DNA of 64,000 nucleotides, taken from assembly GCF_900156625.1 (NCBI RefSeq), contig NZ_FTOB01000005.1:124001-188000 (forward strand), written 5' to 3'. Source of the DNA: Zobellia uliginosa (GTDB lineage Bacteria > Bacteroidota > Bacteroidia > Flavobacteriales > Flavobacteriaceae). The notes under the pieces are model-generated. The model saw only the letters and a list, made by a program, of their open reading frames with translations. It had not been told where the DNA came from and did no database searches. A program made the translations under genes and the position numbers. Shown here piece after piece: positions 1 to 8,515 of this stretch; position 1 is the first letter of the stretch, and each line of letters begins with the position of its first letter.

Positions 1-148
1 CCTTTTTTGATATAACTATTATTGTGGGGCTACAGCAATATGATGGTTTGGCCGCCGCACCTTCAACCTTCCCCTGAAATGAGCAATGCCTAGGGCATTT
101 GGTTCTTAGTCTGTATTTACTAATTCTAATCATAAAATACGTTTTATC

Positions 149-2299
149 ATGGGAAAAAAAGTTTTAGATTCGAGTATTGGGGACGTAGCGGAGTTGGAAA
201 GGGAAATAACTCCGGAAGAAATTGGCCAACAGGCCCAACTGATACCGTTTTGGTATAGAAACAGCGGCTTGTACATTAAAAAGGGCAGGTTCTTTCCGGT
301 CTTTCCGAAAATACCGATAAAGATGAAGCCGTCTGGGGTTCAGAGTGCAATTGACCTTGATGTTCTGAACGAGGAAGAACGGGCTAGTCTTCCTATATTG
401 CCATTTCTCTCTTACGAAGAACTGAGGCTTGATATTGACGGTCAATTTCCGTTAATGATGGCCAGTGGTTACCTGAGGTTTCCAGGGGTGCATTACGTAG
501 CGAAGTTGAGCAAGTCGGGCAATGATTACTTGGGTAAAATCTGGTACAGGCATGGTAATGTAGCCTCGTTTGCCTACAAGTATATCAAAATCGAGTTGAC
601 CAATTCAATCTTCCCAAAAAACAAGAAGGCCAAGGTCACTTTTTACGGAAACGGAGATACCAAAAAAGTTTCGACCTATAATTTTAGTAGCAGTCAGTTT
701 AGAAAAGTCGATTTTGAATTCGATTACGAAGAAGGGGTAAAACCGGTGTTGTCTATAGATACCCATGCCCATCCGATAAGGCCTGCGAGTCTGGTCAAAG
801 AAAAATTGACACTTGAAAAAGTGTATCAGCGGGCTGGTTTTACGGTTACGCGATCCGCCGGTGATGAGGTTCCTTCGGCGTTAAAAGGGGCGAATGGTAC
901 TTGGAGCAATATGGAAATGCATGATGCCATGCAGGCCTATTGGTCTAAATTCAGCGCAGCACCCAAGTGGGCCTTGTGGACCTTCTTTGCCAAACAACAT
1001 GATATAGGCCCGAACCTTGGAGGGATTATGTTCGATGATATCGGTCCTAACCACAGACAGGGTACGGCTATATTTTACGACTCTTTTATTAATAATGCGC
1101 CAGTGGGTGACGCCAATCCGGCAGCCTTTGTCAAACGTTCAAAATTCTGGACGGCCGCCCATGAAATGGGGCATGCCTTTAATTTGGCCCATTCATGGCA
1201 AAAAAACTATCCCGGTTTTGGCTTTTCATGGATTCCACTGGCCAACGATCCTGAAGACCGTAGCTTTATGAACTATCCCGGTAGGGTTAGTGGGGGTGAA
1301 AACGCTTTCTATTCCGATTTTGATTTTAGGTTTACCGATAACGAGTTGTTGTTTATGCGCCATGCCCCTAACGATTTTGTTGAAATGGGAAATAGCGACT
1401 GGTTCGAGAACCACGCTTTTGAACAAGAAGCGTCCATTACCGATAATAGGTTGTCGTTAGAGATAAACGTATTACAGGAAGGCCGAGTGGCCGAATACCT
1501 TGAGCCTGTGTATTTGGAGCTGACCTTGAGGAATACTTCCGGTGCTCCCATAGCGGTGAGCAAACGCTTGATTGACAACCTTAAGAATGTTATGGTGCTT
1601 ATTCAAGGGCCCAACGGCAAGGTGTCTAAGGTGCGTAGTTTTGTCGAGTACCTTCTCGAGGATAAAGAGGTGGTCTTGTTGCCCGATGAAATCATGACCC
1701 ATAAACATTTTATATCCGCAGGTCCCGATGGTTGGTATATAAAAGATAGTGGTAGCTATAAAATTTCGGCCATGTTAGAGAACAAGGATCAAGTTTATAG
1801 TTCCAATCAGGTGGAATTGGAAGTACTCTTGCCTAAAACTACCGAAGCCCAATTATTGGCGAATCAATATTTTACCGAAGAGGTGGCGCGAGTCTTGTTT
1901 TTTAATGGTAGCCGAGTGCTTACCACTGGAAACAAGGTGTTGCAAAAAGTAGTGGACAGCCTACCGGAAAGTAATGTTTCGGTACATGCGGCTATGGCAC
2001 TGGCTATGCCTTATATGAAAGATTATAAGATGATGAATTTTGAAGAAGCTACACCGCAGGCGGCCGTAAAAAGTGCCTCGGAGGAAAAGGGCGGGTTCAA
2101 GACGATAAAGGCCGATGAGAAAAAGGCAAAGTCTTTGATCGATATAGCTACGTCACGTACCGAGCAATTTGCCAAGACCTATGGTGTTGCATCGAACAAC
2201 GCACATTTGAACGAGCTTCTTGGTTTTATAAAAGAAAACGACAGTGCGACAAAGCTCAATAAAATTGAGAAGGATTTGAATAAATATAGCCGTAATTGA
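149..2299 (+). CDS. metzincin-like zinc metalloprotease, function unknown
   Basis: A 716-residue protein with a zinc-binding signature HEMGHAFNLAH at about residues 338-348, followed by a Met-turn-like SFMNYP around 372-377. This is the metzincin layout (HExxHxxxxxH plus Met-turn), although the usual Gly at position 8 of the motif is Asn. The start region has no hydrophobic signal peptide, so it is either cytoplasmic or exported by another route. About 330 residues before and 340 after the catalytic core match no family I can name; the C-terminal 100 residues are Lys/Glu/Ala-rich. The gene stands alone and ends at a bidirectional terminator. The metalloprotease class is well supported; substrate and location are unknown. 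Confidence 0.75.
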   Translation: MGKKVLDSSIGDVAELEREITPEEIGQQAQLIPFWYRNSGLYIKKGRFFPVFPKIPIKMKPSGVQSAIDLDVLNEEERASLPILPFLSYEELRLDIDGQFPLMMASGYLRFPGVHYVAKLSKSGNDYLGKIWYRHGNVASFAYKYIKIELTNSIFPKNKKAKVTFYGNGDTKKVSTYNFSSSQFRKVDFEFDYEEGVKPVLSIDTHAHPIRPASLVKEKLTLEKVYQRAGFTVTRSAGDEVPSALKGANGTWSNMEMHDAMQAYWSKFSAAPKWALWTFFAKQHDIGPNLGGIMFDDIGPNHRQGTAIFYDSFINNAPVGDANPAAFVKRSKFWTAAHEMGHAFNLAHSWQKNYPGFGFSWIPLANDPEDRSFMNYPGRVSGGENAFYSDFDFRFTDNELLFMRHAPNDFVEMGNSDWFENHAFEQEASITDNRLSLEINVLQEGRVAEYLEPVYLELTLRNTSGAPIAVSKRLIDNLKNVMVLIQGPNGKVSKVRSFVEYLLEDKEVVLLPDEIMTHKHFISAGPDGWYIKDSGSYKISAMLENKDQVYSSNQVELEVLLPKTTEAQLLANQYFTEEVARVLFFNGSRVLTTGNKVLQKVVDSLPESNVSVHAAMALAMPYMKDYKMMNFEEATPQAAVKSASEEKGGFKTIKADEKKAKSLIDIATSRTEQFAKTYGVASNNAHLNELLGFIKENDSATKLNKIEKDLNKYSRN

Positions 2300-2324
2300 C
2301 ACGTGGGGGGAATATATGTCAATT

Positions 2325-2361
2325 AAAAAAGGGTAGACGTGATGAAACGTCTACCCTTTTT
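2325..2361. terminator. bidirectional intrinsic terminator
   Basis: AAAAAAGGGTAGACGT, loop GATGAA, then ACGTCTACCCTTTTT. The stem is perfect, with an A run on one side and a T run on the other. It lies between the convergent protease and aminotransferase genes and can serve both. Confidence 0.9.
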
Positions 2362-2385
2362 GTATGTGTTAAACCTATACTTGGT

Positions 2386-3597
2386 CTATTGTTTCAGCGC
2401 TTTTTCAATTCTGGAAATAGCTTCCCTGATTTGCTTTTCGGCCGCGGCATAAGAGATTCTGATGCAATTTCCGTTGCCGAAGGCATCGCCTGTCACCGTT
2501 GCTACGTTCGCATGCTCCAAAAGGTACATGGCGAAATCGGAGGCATTGTTTATGGTTACCCCGTTCAAAGTTTTTCCAAAATAAGCGGTTACGTCAGGGT
2601 AAACGTAAAAAGCACCTTCGGGTTCGTTACAACGAAAACCGTCGATAGCGTTCAAAAGTTCAAGAATGATTTTTCTACGTTCCTTAAACTCATCGACCAT
2701 ATATTGAATTCGGTCGGGAGATTCGGTTAGGGCGGTAATTACCGCTCTTTGGGCAATACAGTTGGCGCCGCTGGTAACTTGGCCCTGTAGTTTGTTACAG
2801 GCACGAGCTATGTAAGTCGGGGCTCCGATGTATCCAATACGCCATCCGGTCATGGCAAAGGCCTTGGCCACTCCGTTTACGGTTACCGTACGGTCGTACA
2901 TATCTTCAAACGCGGCCATAGAGGCATGCTCGGTTACACCGTAGTTGATATGTTCGTATATTTCATCACTTACCACTATAATTTGTGGGTATTTCTGTAA
3001 AACGTCCGCAAGGGCACGTAATTCTTCCTTGCTGTATATAGAACCACTGGGGTTACATGGGGAGCTGTACCAAAGCATTTTGGTCTTTGGCGTAATGGCG
3101 GCTTCCAGTTGTTCGGGAGTCATTTTAAAATCGCTCTCTATGCTAGTGGCCACTTCTACGGGTACACCATCGGCCAATTTCACGATATCGCTATAGCTAA
3201 CCCAGTAAGGACATGGGAGAATAACTTCGTCACCTTTGTTCAATACCACTTGCGCTACATTGTACAAAGCTTGTTTGGCTCCGGTAGACACAACGATCTG
3301 CGGACGCTCATAGCTGATGCCATTGTCTCTTTGAAACTTGGTGATGATCGCATCCTTCAATTCTACGTACCCATCAACAGGGGTGTATGAATTATAGCCG
3401 TCGTTTACGGCTTGAATGGCCGCTTCCTTGATGTAGTCGGGCGTATTAAAGTCCGGTTCGCCCAAGCTTAGTCCGATAATGTCTTTTCCTGCTGCGCGCA
3501 ATTCACGGGCCTTGGAGGCCATTTCTAGGGTGGCCGAGGGAGCTAGACTGTTGATGCGGTCAGAAAGTTGGTTCGTTGTTGCAGTCGATGATGTCAT
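2386..3597 (-). CDS. aspC: aspartate aminotransferase, class I/II PLP enzyme
   Basis: A 403-residue fold-type I aminotransferase that would interconvert aspartate/2-oxoglutarate and oxaloacetate/glutamate in the cytoplasm. Visible motifs are the PLP-phosphate/substrate segment CNPSG (181-185), the SDEIYEH segment (210-216) with the Asp and Tyr that contact PLP, the Schiff-base lysine K245 in VAKAFAMTGWRIGY, and the C-terminal substrate Arg in RISYA. Length is normal for bacterial aspartate aminotransferases. It is transcribed alone toward a shared terminator. Substrate preference within the family (Asp, aromatic, prephenate) cannot be settled by eye. Nested palindromes lie just upstream. Confidence 0.9.
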   Translation of the reverse strand: MTSSTATTNQLSDRINSLAPSATLEMASKARELRAAGKDIIGLSLGEPDFNTPDYIKEAAIQAVNDGYNSYTPVDGYVELKDAIITKFQRDNGISYERPQIVVSTGAKQALYNVAQVVLNKGDEVILPCPYWVSYSDIVKLADGVPVEVATSIESDFKMTPEQLEAAITPKTKMLWYSSPCNPSGSIYSKEELRALADVLQKYPQIIVVSDEIYEHINYGVTEHASMAAFEDMYDRTVTVNGVAKAFAMTGWRIGYIGAPTYIARACNKLQGQVTSGANCIAQRAVITALTESPDRIQYMVDEFKERRKIILELLNAIDGFRCNEPEGAFYVYPDVTAYFGKTLNGVTINNASDFAMYLLEHANVATVTGDAFGNGNCIRISYAAAEKQIREAISRIEKALKQ

Positions 3598-3614
3598 AAT
3601 AAAACTAATGTTTT

Positions 3615-3635
3615 ACACGGTACGTATACACGTGT
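3615..3635. promoter_or_regulatory. nested palindromes upstream of the aminotransferase gene
   Basis: In the 63-bp gap, ACACG (3615-3619) and CGTGT (3631-3635) form outer arms. Inside are TACGTA, GTATAC and the 8-bp palindrome ACACGTGT (3628-3635). It sits 18-38 bp upstream of the start codon, a reasonable place for an operator. The embedded 13-mer TACGTATACACGT (3621-3633) recurs inverted at 5576-5588. No regulator is assigned. Confidence 0.3.
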
Positions 3636-3660
3636 GCTAATAAAATTACGTTCAATGGGT

Positions 3661-4764
3661 CTATTGAAGGTTCAGGCTAGGTCTTTTACCGAGCTCCTTC
3701 AAATGTTTAAAGTGCGAAATTATAGCTTTTCGGGTAGTTTTGTACTCGTTATAGGGCAAATTAAATTCCTTTGCCGTTTCTTTCACAATTTCTGCAATTT
3801 TTGTGTAGTGTACATGACTGATGTTAGGGAAAATATGATGTTCTACCTGGTGGTTCAAACCTCCCGTAAACCAATTGACCAATTTGTTTTTGGTGCCAAA
3901 GTTGACGGTCGTGAACAATTGGTGTATGGCCCATGTATTTTTCATAGTACCTGTTTCGTCGGGTAATGGCGTATCGGCCTCGTCAACGATATGTGCCAAC
4001 TGGAATACTACGCTCAAGATAACCCCGGCTACATAGTGCATGATAAAGAAGCCCAACAATACCTTCCACCAAGCGATATCGACAAAAATCAACGGCAGAA
4101 CGATCCAGATGGTGATATAGAGCACCTTTGTAATAACCAAAGTACTCCAATTCACTACCGGGTTCGGTAGTTTACCGTATGAAAGTTTGCGTTTCATATA
4201 ACGGTACATCTGCTGAAAATCGGTGGTAATGGCCCAGTTGAACGTCAATAAGCCATAAAGAAAAACCGAATAGAAGTGTTGGAATTTATGGTGTTTGCGC
4301 CATTCTGCATGTTTGCTAAAGCGCAGGATGCGGCCCGCTTCCATATCTTCATCGTGTTCGTGGATGTTGGTATAGGTGTGGTGCAATACATTGTGCTGCA
4401 CCTGCCAGTTGTAAACATTTCCCGCTAGGATATAAATACTGCTTCCCATGAGTTTGTTCACCCATTTTTTGTTCGAATAGGCGCCGTGGTTGCCGTCGTG
4501 CATAACGTTCATGCCAACACCTGCCATACCGATTCCCATGATAATGGTAAGAATCAGGTTGGCCCAGATCGGAAGGCCTAGGGTCAAGATCAGAAAGTAC
4601 GGGGTCAGAAAAATGGCGAACATAATCACCGTTTTCAGGTGCAAGCGCCAGTTGCCCGTCTTTTTTAATTTGTTCTCTTTGAAATAATCGTTTACGCGCT
4701 TGTTCAAGGTTCTAAAGAACTGTGCGGAATCTTTTCTAGAGAATCGTACTGTTTTTGGGTCCAT
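3661..4764 (-). CDS. membrane fatty acid desaturase (acyl-CoA/front-end type)
   Basis: A 367-residue integral membrane di-iron desaturase. The three histidine boxes are HDGNH (89-93), HNVLHH (124-129) and HQVEHH (305-310). The Gln in the third box is typical of front-end and linoleoyl-CoA-type desaturases. Hydrophobic segments lie around 43-85, 108-118 and 200-260. There is no fused cytochrome b5 domain, so electrons must come from a separate carrier. The frame is open for 33 more codons upstream, but the ATG at 4764 begins the family-like sequence MDPKTVRF and is preferred. It is divergent from rsmG. Likely role: unsaturation of membrane acyl chains; position specificity is unknown. Confidence 0.85.
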   Translation of the reverse strand: MDPKTVRFSRKDSAQFFRTLNKRVNDYFKENKLKKTGNWRLHLKTVIMFAIFLTPYFLILTLGLPIWANLILTIIMGIGMAGVGMNVMHDGNHGAYSNKKWVNKLMGSSIYILAGNVYNWQVQHNVLHHTYTNIHEHDEDMEAGRILRFSKHAEWRKHHKFQHFYSVFLYGLLTFNWAITTDFQQMYRYMKRKLSYGKLPNPVVNWSTLVITKVLYITIWIVLPLIFVDIAWWKVLLGFFIMHYVAGVILSVVFQLAHIVDEADTPLPDETGTMKNTWAIHQLFTTVNFGTKNKLVNWFTGGLNHQVEHHIFPNISHVHYTKIAEIVKETAKEFNLPYNEYKTTRKAIISHFKHLKELGKRPSLNLQ

Positions 4765-4844
4765 ATAAATAGTATTTTTGATAAATATCGTAGAAACGCA
4801 AAGGTTTAAATGTCGATAAAATATTATTTCATCGATGAATATAG

Positions 4845-4852
4845 TAGTTTTG
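4845..4852 (+). promoter_or_regulatory. candidate -7 box for rsmG
   Basis: TAGTTTTG matches the Bacteroidota -7 consensus TAnnTTTG and lies 19 bp before the rsmG ATG. I see no good -33 TTTG at the expected spacing, so this is a weak call. Confidence 0.3.
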
Positions 4853-4871
4853 TAACTATACAAATATACGC

Positions 4872-5507
4872 ATGACTGCCGAATTAGTTTTTAAATATTT
4901 TCCCAATTTATCAGAACTTCAACAAAAACGGTTCATTTTATTGGAAGAACTGTATAAAGATTGGAACCAAAAGATAAACGTAGTCTCTCGTAAGGATATT
5001 GATGAACTTTATTTGAGACATGTACTTCATTCAACCGGAATAGCTAAAGTTCAGCAGTTTAACGATGGGTCTTCCGTTCTCGATGTAGGTACCGGTGGTG
5101 GCTTCCCCGGTGTGCCCTTGGCTATACTTTTTCCTGAAGTACAGTTCACTTTGGTCGATTCTATAGGTAAGAAAATTAAAGTGGTCGAAGAGGTCGTTCA
5201 AGGTCTGGGTATAGACAATGTACGTACCATCAATGCCAGGGTAGAGGAAACCAAGGAGCAACATGACTTTATTGTAAGTCGAGCGGTTGCCGCAATGCCT
5301 ACTTTTGTGCACTGGGTCAAAGGGAGAATAAAAAAAGATTCGCTACACGAACGTAGAAACGGAATTCTTTACTTAAAAGGTGGGGACTTGTCGGAAGAAC
5401 TAGAAGGGTATAAGTCGGTAGAGACCTACGATCTTACCGACTACTTTGAAGAGTCTTTTTTCGAAACCAAAAAAGTGGTTTACCTGCCCATGAAATACAA
5501 GGGCTAG
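4872..5507 (+). CDS. rsmG: 16S rRNA (guanine-N7)-methyltransferase RsmG
   Basis: A 211-residue homologue of GidB/RsmG, which methylates N7 of G527 in 16S rRNA (E. coli numbering) using SAM. The glycine-rich SAM motif VLDVGTGGGFPGVPLA begins at about residue 69. Further family features are the upstream SRKDIDELYLRHVLHS segment, the acidic residue in FTLVDSIGKK and the VSRAVAA segment. The length matches the family. The gene is monocistronic and divergent from the desaturase. Although rsmG lies near oriC in some phyla, no DnaA-box cluster is visible here. Confidence 0.93.
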   Translation: MTAELVFKYFPNLSELQQKRFILLEELYKDWNQKINVVSRKDIDELYLRHVLHSTGIAKVQQFNDGSSVLDVGTGGGFPGVPLAILFPEVQFTLVDSIGKKIKVVEEVVQGLGIDNVRTINARVEETKEQHDFIVSRAVAAMPTFVHWVKGRIKKDSLHERRNGILYLKGGDLSEELEGYKSVETYDLTDYFEESFFETKKVVYLPMKYKG

Positions 5508-5575
5508 TCTATAAGCTCAATAGGTGGTAATACGCCTTTCTATATTTCCTCGCGTAAATTTTCAAATAACTCCAT

Positions 5576-5588
5576 ACGTGTATACGTA
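5576..5588 (-). promoter_or_regulatory. inverted copy of the 13-bp motif TACGTATACACGT
   Basis: The plus strand reads ACGTGTATACGTA, the exact reverse complement of 3621-3633 upstream of the aminotransferase gene. It contains a TACGT/ACGTA inverted repeat (5575-5588). No gene start is nearby, so it is not an obvious promoter operator here. Confidence 0.3.
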
Positions 5589-5769
5589 AGCAATCTACAA
5601 TCATTCGTGATTTACTGTATGTTTTCTGCATATTCATAATCCTCATTTTTTTACAGTTACTACAAAGTACGTAATTATTACGATAAGTTTACAATTACTT
5701 AACGTTAAATTTACATAAAAAGTGTGTATTCAAGCAAGTTTCAGTCTTTTTTCCTCAAAATCAAGGTGA

Positions 5770-5785
5770 TAAAATCGCGATTTTA
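5770..5785. repeat. perfect 16-bp palindrome TAAAATCGCGATTTTA
   Basis: A fully self-complementary 16-mer in the middle of the convergent gap. Perfect palindromes of this kind are often binding sites of dimeric proteins. No assignment is possible from this window. Confidence 0.4.
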
Positions 5786-5991
5786 GGCTTTACTATCCTT
5801 GTGGAGCCAGATTTGATATCTAACAAAAATTTTATTGTAAAGCGCTTGTAATTAGGTTTTTATAGGTTTGAGTCCGACTGTAATCACTTTGCTTTAATAA
5901 AGTAATGTTTGTGTTGTGTTATTTTAATGTAAATATAACGTTAACCAAGAGGGGTAAATTGTGTTGTTTTGGAAAAAAGGAGGGTTTTGGG

Positions 5992-6035
5992 TATAAAAAA
6001 AGCCTTTCAACACTATGTGTCAAAAGGCTTTTGAA
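5992..6035 (-). terminator. intrinsic terminator of the DinB-fold gene
   Basis: Plus-strand arms AAAAAGCCTTT and CAAAAGGCTTTT flank a loop of about a dozen bases. On the minus strand the stem follows the DinB-fold stop codon (6051) and runs into a T-rich tract. Confidence 0.7.
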
Positions 6036-6050
6036 GGTTTTACGCTTTTC

Positions 6051-6563
6051 TTACTTGCTCCATGGGGGAGTGACACCGTTAGATCGCGCGTAGGCGATCA
6101 ATTGGCCTTTGTGTTCTCCGTTGTGTTCCATTATGGCCAAAAGGCCACCCAATTTGTTCATTTTGGCGAACCCAAAGTCCACTTCATCGGCAAATTGGTC
6201 GTCCTCCACTTGGGTTATTTTGTCAAGAACGAATTCATTCGATTTTTTCAATGCGGCTATAATATTTTCCTTGCCCGTAATTTTTGAAAGGTTCATCATA
6301 TCAACATCCTCTGGTGGGGCAAAGCCCATTTTAGAGGTTAGGTAGTAGTTTCCTCCGGCTACGTGCAACAGGGCTTCCGCCACCGAATTGACCCCTTCGG
6401 TAGGGCGCCAGGCGTACTGCTCTTCAGAGAAGGCTTCCGCTAGGGCGACTACTTGTTCTTGGTTTCCTTTTAAAACGCCCTGAATTGTGTTTTGGGTCAA
6501 TTTTTCCTGTGCATACGTTATGGTGGCTACCATAAGGAATGCCATTAATGCTAGTTTTTTCAT
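6051..6563 (-). CDS. secreted DinB-superfamily protein
   Basis: A 170-residue protein beginning with a Sec signal peptide (MKKLALMAFLMVATITYAQ). The mature part has the DinB/YfiT four-helix layout, with the first metal His in LLHVAGGNYYL and a second cluster in MEHNGEHKGQLIAYAR. The superfamily includes metal-dependent transferases, but the reaction here is unknown. Export to the periplasm is the unusual point: most DinB proteins are cytoplasmic, although exported versions are common in Bacteroidota. Its 5' leader contains a 12-bp hairpin. Confidence 0.8.
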   Translation of the reverse strand: MKKLALMAFLMVATITYAQEKLTQNTIQGVLKGNQEQVVALAEAFSEEQYAWRPTEGVNSVAEALLHVAGGNYYLTSKMGFAPPEDVDMMNLSKITGKENIIAALKKSNEFVLDKITQVEDDQFADEVDFGFAKMNKLGGLLAIMEHNGEHKGQLIAYARSNGVTPPWSK

Positions 6564-6589
6564 TTTTCTTTTTGTTTTAGTGGTTAAAT

Positions 6590-6634
6590 AAATTCCCCAA
6601 TCGTCCGATTGTAAAACCGGGAATTGGGGAATTT
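6590..6634 (-). promoter_or_regulatory. leader hairpin upstream of the DinB-fold gene
   Basis: AAATTCCCCAAT (6590-6601) and ATTGGGGAATTT (6623-6634) are perfect 12-bp arms around a 21-nt loop. The structure ends 27 bp before the start codon and lacks a following T run, so it looks like a leader structure or operator and not a terminator. Confidence 0.4.
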
Positions 6635-6642
6635 AAGAAAAG

Positions 6643-6671
6643 TTACAATAAAATACTGATAATCAGTATTA
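6643..6671 (-). terminator. intrinsic terminator of the P5C dehydrogenase gene
   Basis: AATACTGAT (6652-6660), one central base, then ATCAGTATT (6662-6670). On the minus strand it follows the stop codon of the dehydrogenase (6686) and continues into TTTTATT. Confidence 0.65.
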
Positions 6672-6685
6672 TTTTGGTGTCTTGT

Positions 6686-8314
6686 TTAGCCTAGGAAGGG
6701 ATATCTGTAATCCGTTGGGGTTACAAAGGTCTCCTTGATAAGGCGAGGTGAAACCCATCTTAACAAGTTTTGGGCCGAACCGGCCTTATCGTTGGTTCCG
6801 GAAGCCCTAGCGCCTCCAAAAGGTTGCTGGCCTACAACGGCTCCAGTCGGTTTGTCGTTGATGTAGAAGTTACCCGCACAGTTTTGTAGTGCTTTGGTGG
6901 CTTCGTCGATCGCATATCTGTCAGTAGACAAAACTGCTCCTGTCAAGGCGTATTCCGAGGTTTCGTCAACGAGCTTAAGGGTCTTGGACCAATCTTCGTC
7001 CTCATATACATATACCGTTACCACTGGGCCGAACAATTCGGTTTCCATAGTGGTGTATTTGGGGTCTGTAGTAAGAATGACCGTAGGCTCTATAAAATAC
7101 CCTTTCGATTTGTCGTAGTTTCCACCGATAATCACTTCGGCATTGTCGTCGTTTTTGGCTTGATCGATGTATTTGGCCAATTTGTCGAATGAACCTTCGT
7201 GGATAACCGCCGTTACGAAGTTGCTCATATCCTCGGGGCTTCCCGGTTTGTTGAACGAAGCAACGTCTTTCTTGACAGATTCAAGAATTTCTTCCGATAA
7301 TGATTTAGGAAGGTAGACACGGGAGGCCGCACTACATTTCTGACCTTGGAATTCAAAGCCGCCGCGAACGATGGCAGTGGCCACTTGCTGTGGTTTTGCC
7401 GATGGGTGAGCGATGATGAAATCCTTTCCGCCGGTTTCCCCAACGATTCTTGGGTAGGTTTTGTATTTATGGATGTTGCTTCCTATCTGCTTCCAAAGTT
7501 CTTTGAAGACATGGGTGGAACCTGTAAAATGGATACCTGCAAAATCAGGACTGTCCAATACGGTTTCGGTAATCATTACCGGGTCTCCGTAAACTACGTT
7601 GATCACTCCATCGGGAAGACCTGCTTCCTTGAAGATGTCGACAATTACCTTTGCCGAGAATACTTGGCTGTCGCTAGGTTTCCATACCACTACGTTACCC
7701 ATCATGGCGGCACTTGCTGGAAGGTTTCCGGCAATGGCGGTAAAGTTGAACGGGGTAATGGCATAAACAAAGCCTTCTAGGGGTCTGTATTCTACACGGT
7801 TCCAGATACCTTCGGCCGAATCGGGTTGCTCTTCGTAGATCTGTGACATGTACTCTACATTAAAGCGAAGGAAATCGATCAGCTCACAGGCGGCATCGAT
7901 TTCGGCCTGATGTATGGTTTTCGATTGTGCGATCATGGTGGCGGCATTGATCTTTGCGCGGTAAGGTCCTGCGATCAATTCGGCAGCCTTTAGGAAAATG
8001 GCGGCACGCTGTTCCCAAGTAAGGTCGGCCCAAGCCGCTCGAGATGCCAAGCCGTTTTCAATGGCCTGGGTCACATGTTTCTTTTCGGCTACATGGTATT
8101 GGCCTACAATGTGTTTATGGTCATGTGGAGGAGACATCGGCTTGGTATTACCGGTCTTAATTTCTTCTTTACCTATATATAAGGGTACGTCTACATTCCC
8201 GTTAAAATAAGCACGGTACTGTTCGAGGACTTCTTCTCTTTCGGAAGAGCCTGGTGCATAACTTTTTATCGGTTCGTTGATAGCTGTCGGTACTTGAAAA
8301 AAACCTTTGCTCAT
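6686..8314 (-). CDS. pruA: 1-pyrroline-5-carboxylate dehydrogenase
   Basis: A 542-residue aldehyde dehydrogenase-fold enzyme oxidising glutamate semialdehyde (P5C) to glutamate with NAD+, the second step of proline catabolism. The catalytic Cys is C327 in GQKCSAASRVYLP and the general-base Glu is E293 in VGETGGKDFI. The N-terminal 60 residues (PTAINEPIKSYAPGSSER) and the C-terminal segment RLIKETFVTPTDYRYPFLG mark the single-function P5C dehydrogenase subgroup, not a generic aldehyde dehydrogenase. No proline dehydrogenase is fused or adjacent; it must be elsewhere. The gene ends at an intrinsic terminator. Confidence 0.93.
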   Translation of the reverse strand: MSKGFFQVPTAINEPIKSYAPGSSEREEVLEQYRAYFNGNVDVPLYIGKEEIKTGNTKPMSPPHDHKHIVGQYHVAEKKHVTQAIENGLASRAAWADLTWEQRAAIFLKAAELIAGPYRAKINAATMIAQSKTIHQAEIDAACELIDFLRFNVEYMSQIYEEQPDSAEGIWNRVEYRPLEGFVYAITPFNFTAIAGNLPASAAMMGNVVVWKPSDSQVFSAKVIVDIFKEAGLPDGVINVVYGDPVMITETVLDSPDFAGIHFTGSTHVFKELWKQIGSNIHKYKTYPRIVGETGGKDFIIAHPSAKPQQVATAIVRGGFEFQGQKCSAASRVYLPKSLSEEILESVKKDVASFNKPGSPEDMSNFVTAVIHEGSFDKLAKYIDQAKNDDNAEVIIGGNYDKSKGYFIEPTVILTTDPKYTTMETELFGPVVTVYVYEDEDWSKTLKLVDETSEYALTGAVLSTDRYAIDEATKALQNCAGNFYINDKPTGAVVGQQPFGGARASGTNDKAGSAQNLLRWVSPRLIKETFVTPTDYRYPFLG

Positions 8315-8515
8315 AATACTTTAATTAAGTTTTAAAAAATAGAGCGTAAAGGTAGGATTCTTAGTGCGAATAAAAAATTGCTATGGGGGTAATAATGCCC
8401 GTAAACTATGCTAAAAAAAGCATAAAACTATAGGGAGTGAACCGACGGGAAAACCAATGCGCTAACAATTTTTTAAATCGGCGTAAAAAATACTATGATA
8501 TTGAAAGGAAATGGC

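Larger units (their letters stand above)
5508..6050. other. 543-bp gap between convergent genes, palindrome-rich, no gene seen
   Basis: Two genes end toward this AT-rich stretch, so no promoter region is required, yet it is over 500 bp long. It holds an inverted copy of TACGTATACACGT (5576-5588), the repeat CGTAAT-T-ATTACG (5670-5682), TTAACGTTAA (5699-5708), a perfect 16-bp palindrome TAAAATCGCGATTTTA (5770-5785) and a terminator at 5992-6035. No credible open reading frame is present. An untranslated RNA or a chromosome-organising site is possible but unproven. Confidence 0.5.

Noticed and set aside
5905-6093. Short plus-strand frame in and past the convergent gap
   Set aside because: It overlaps the terminator and the DinB-fold gene, has no family-like sequence and ignores the hairpin.
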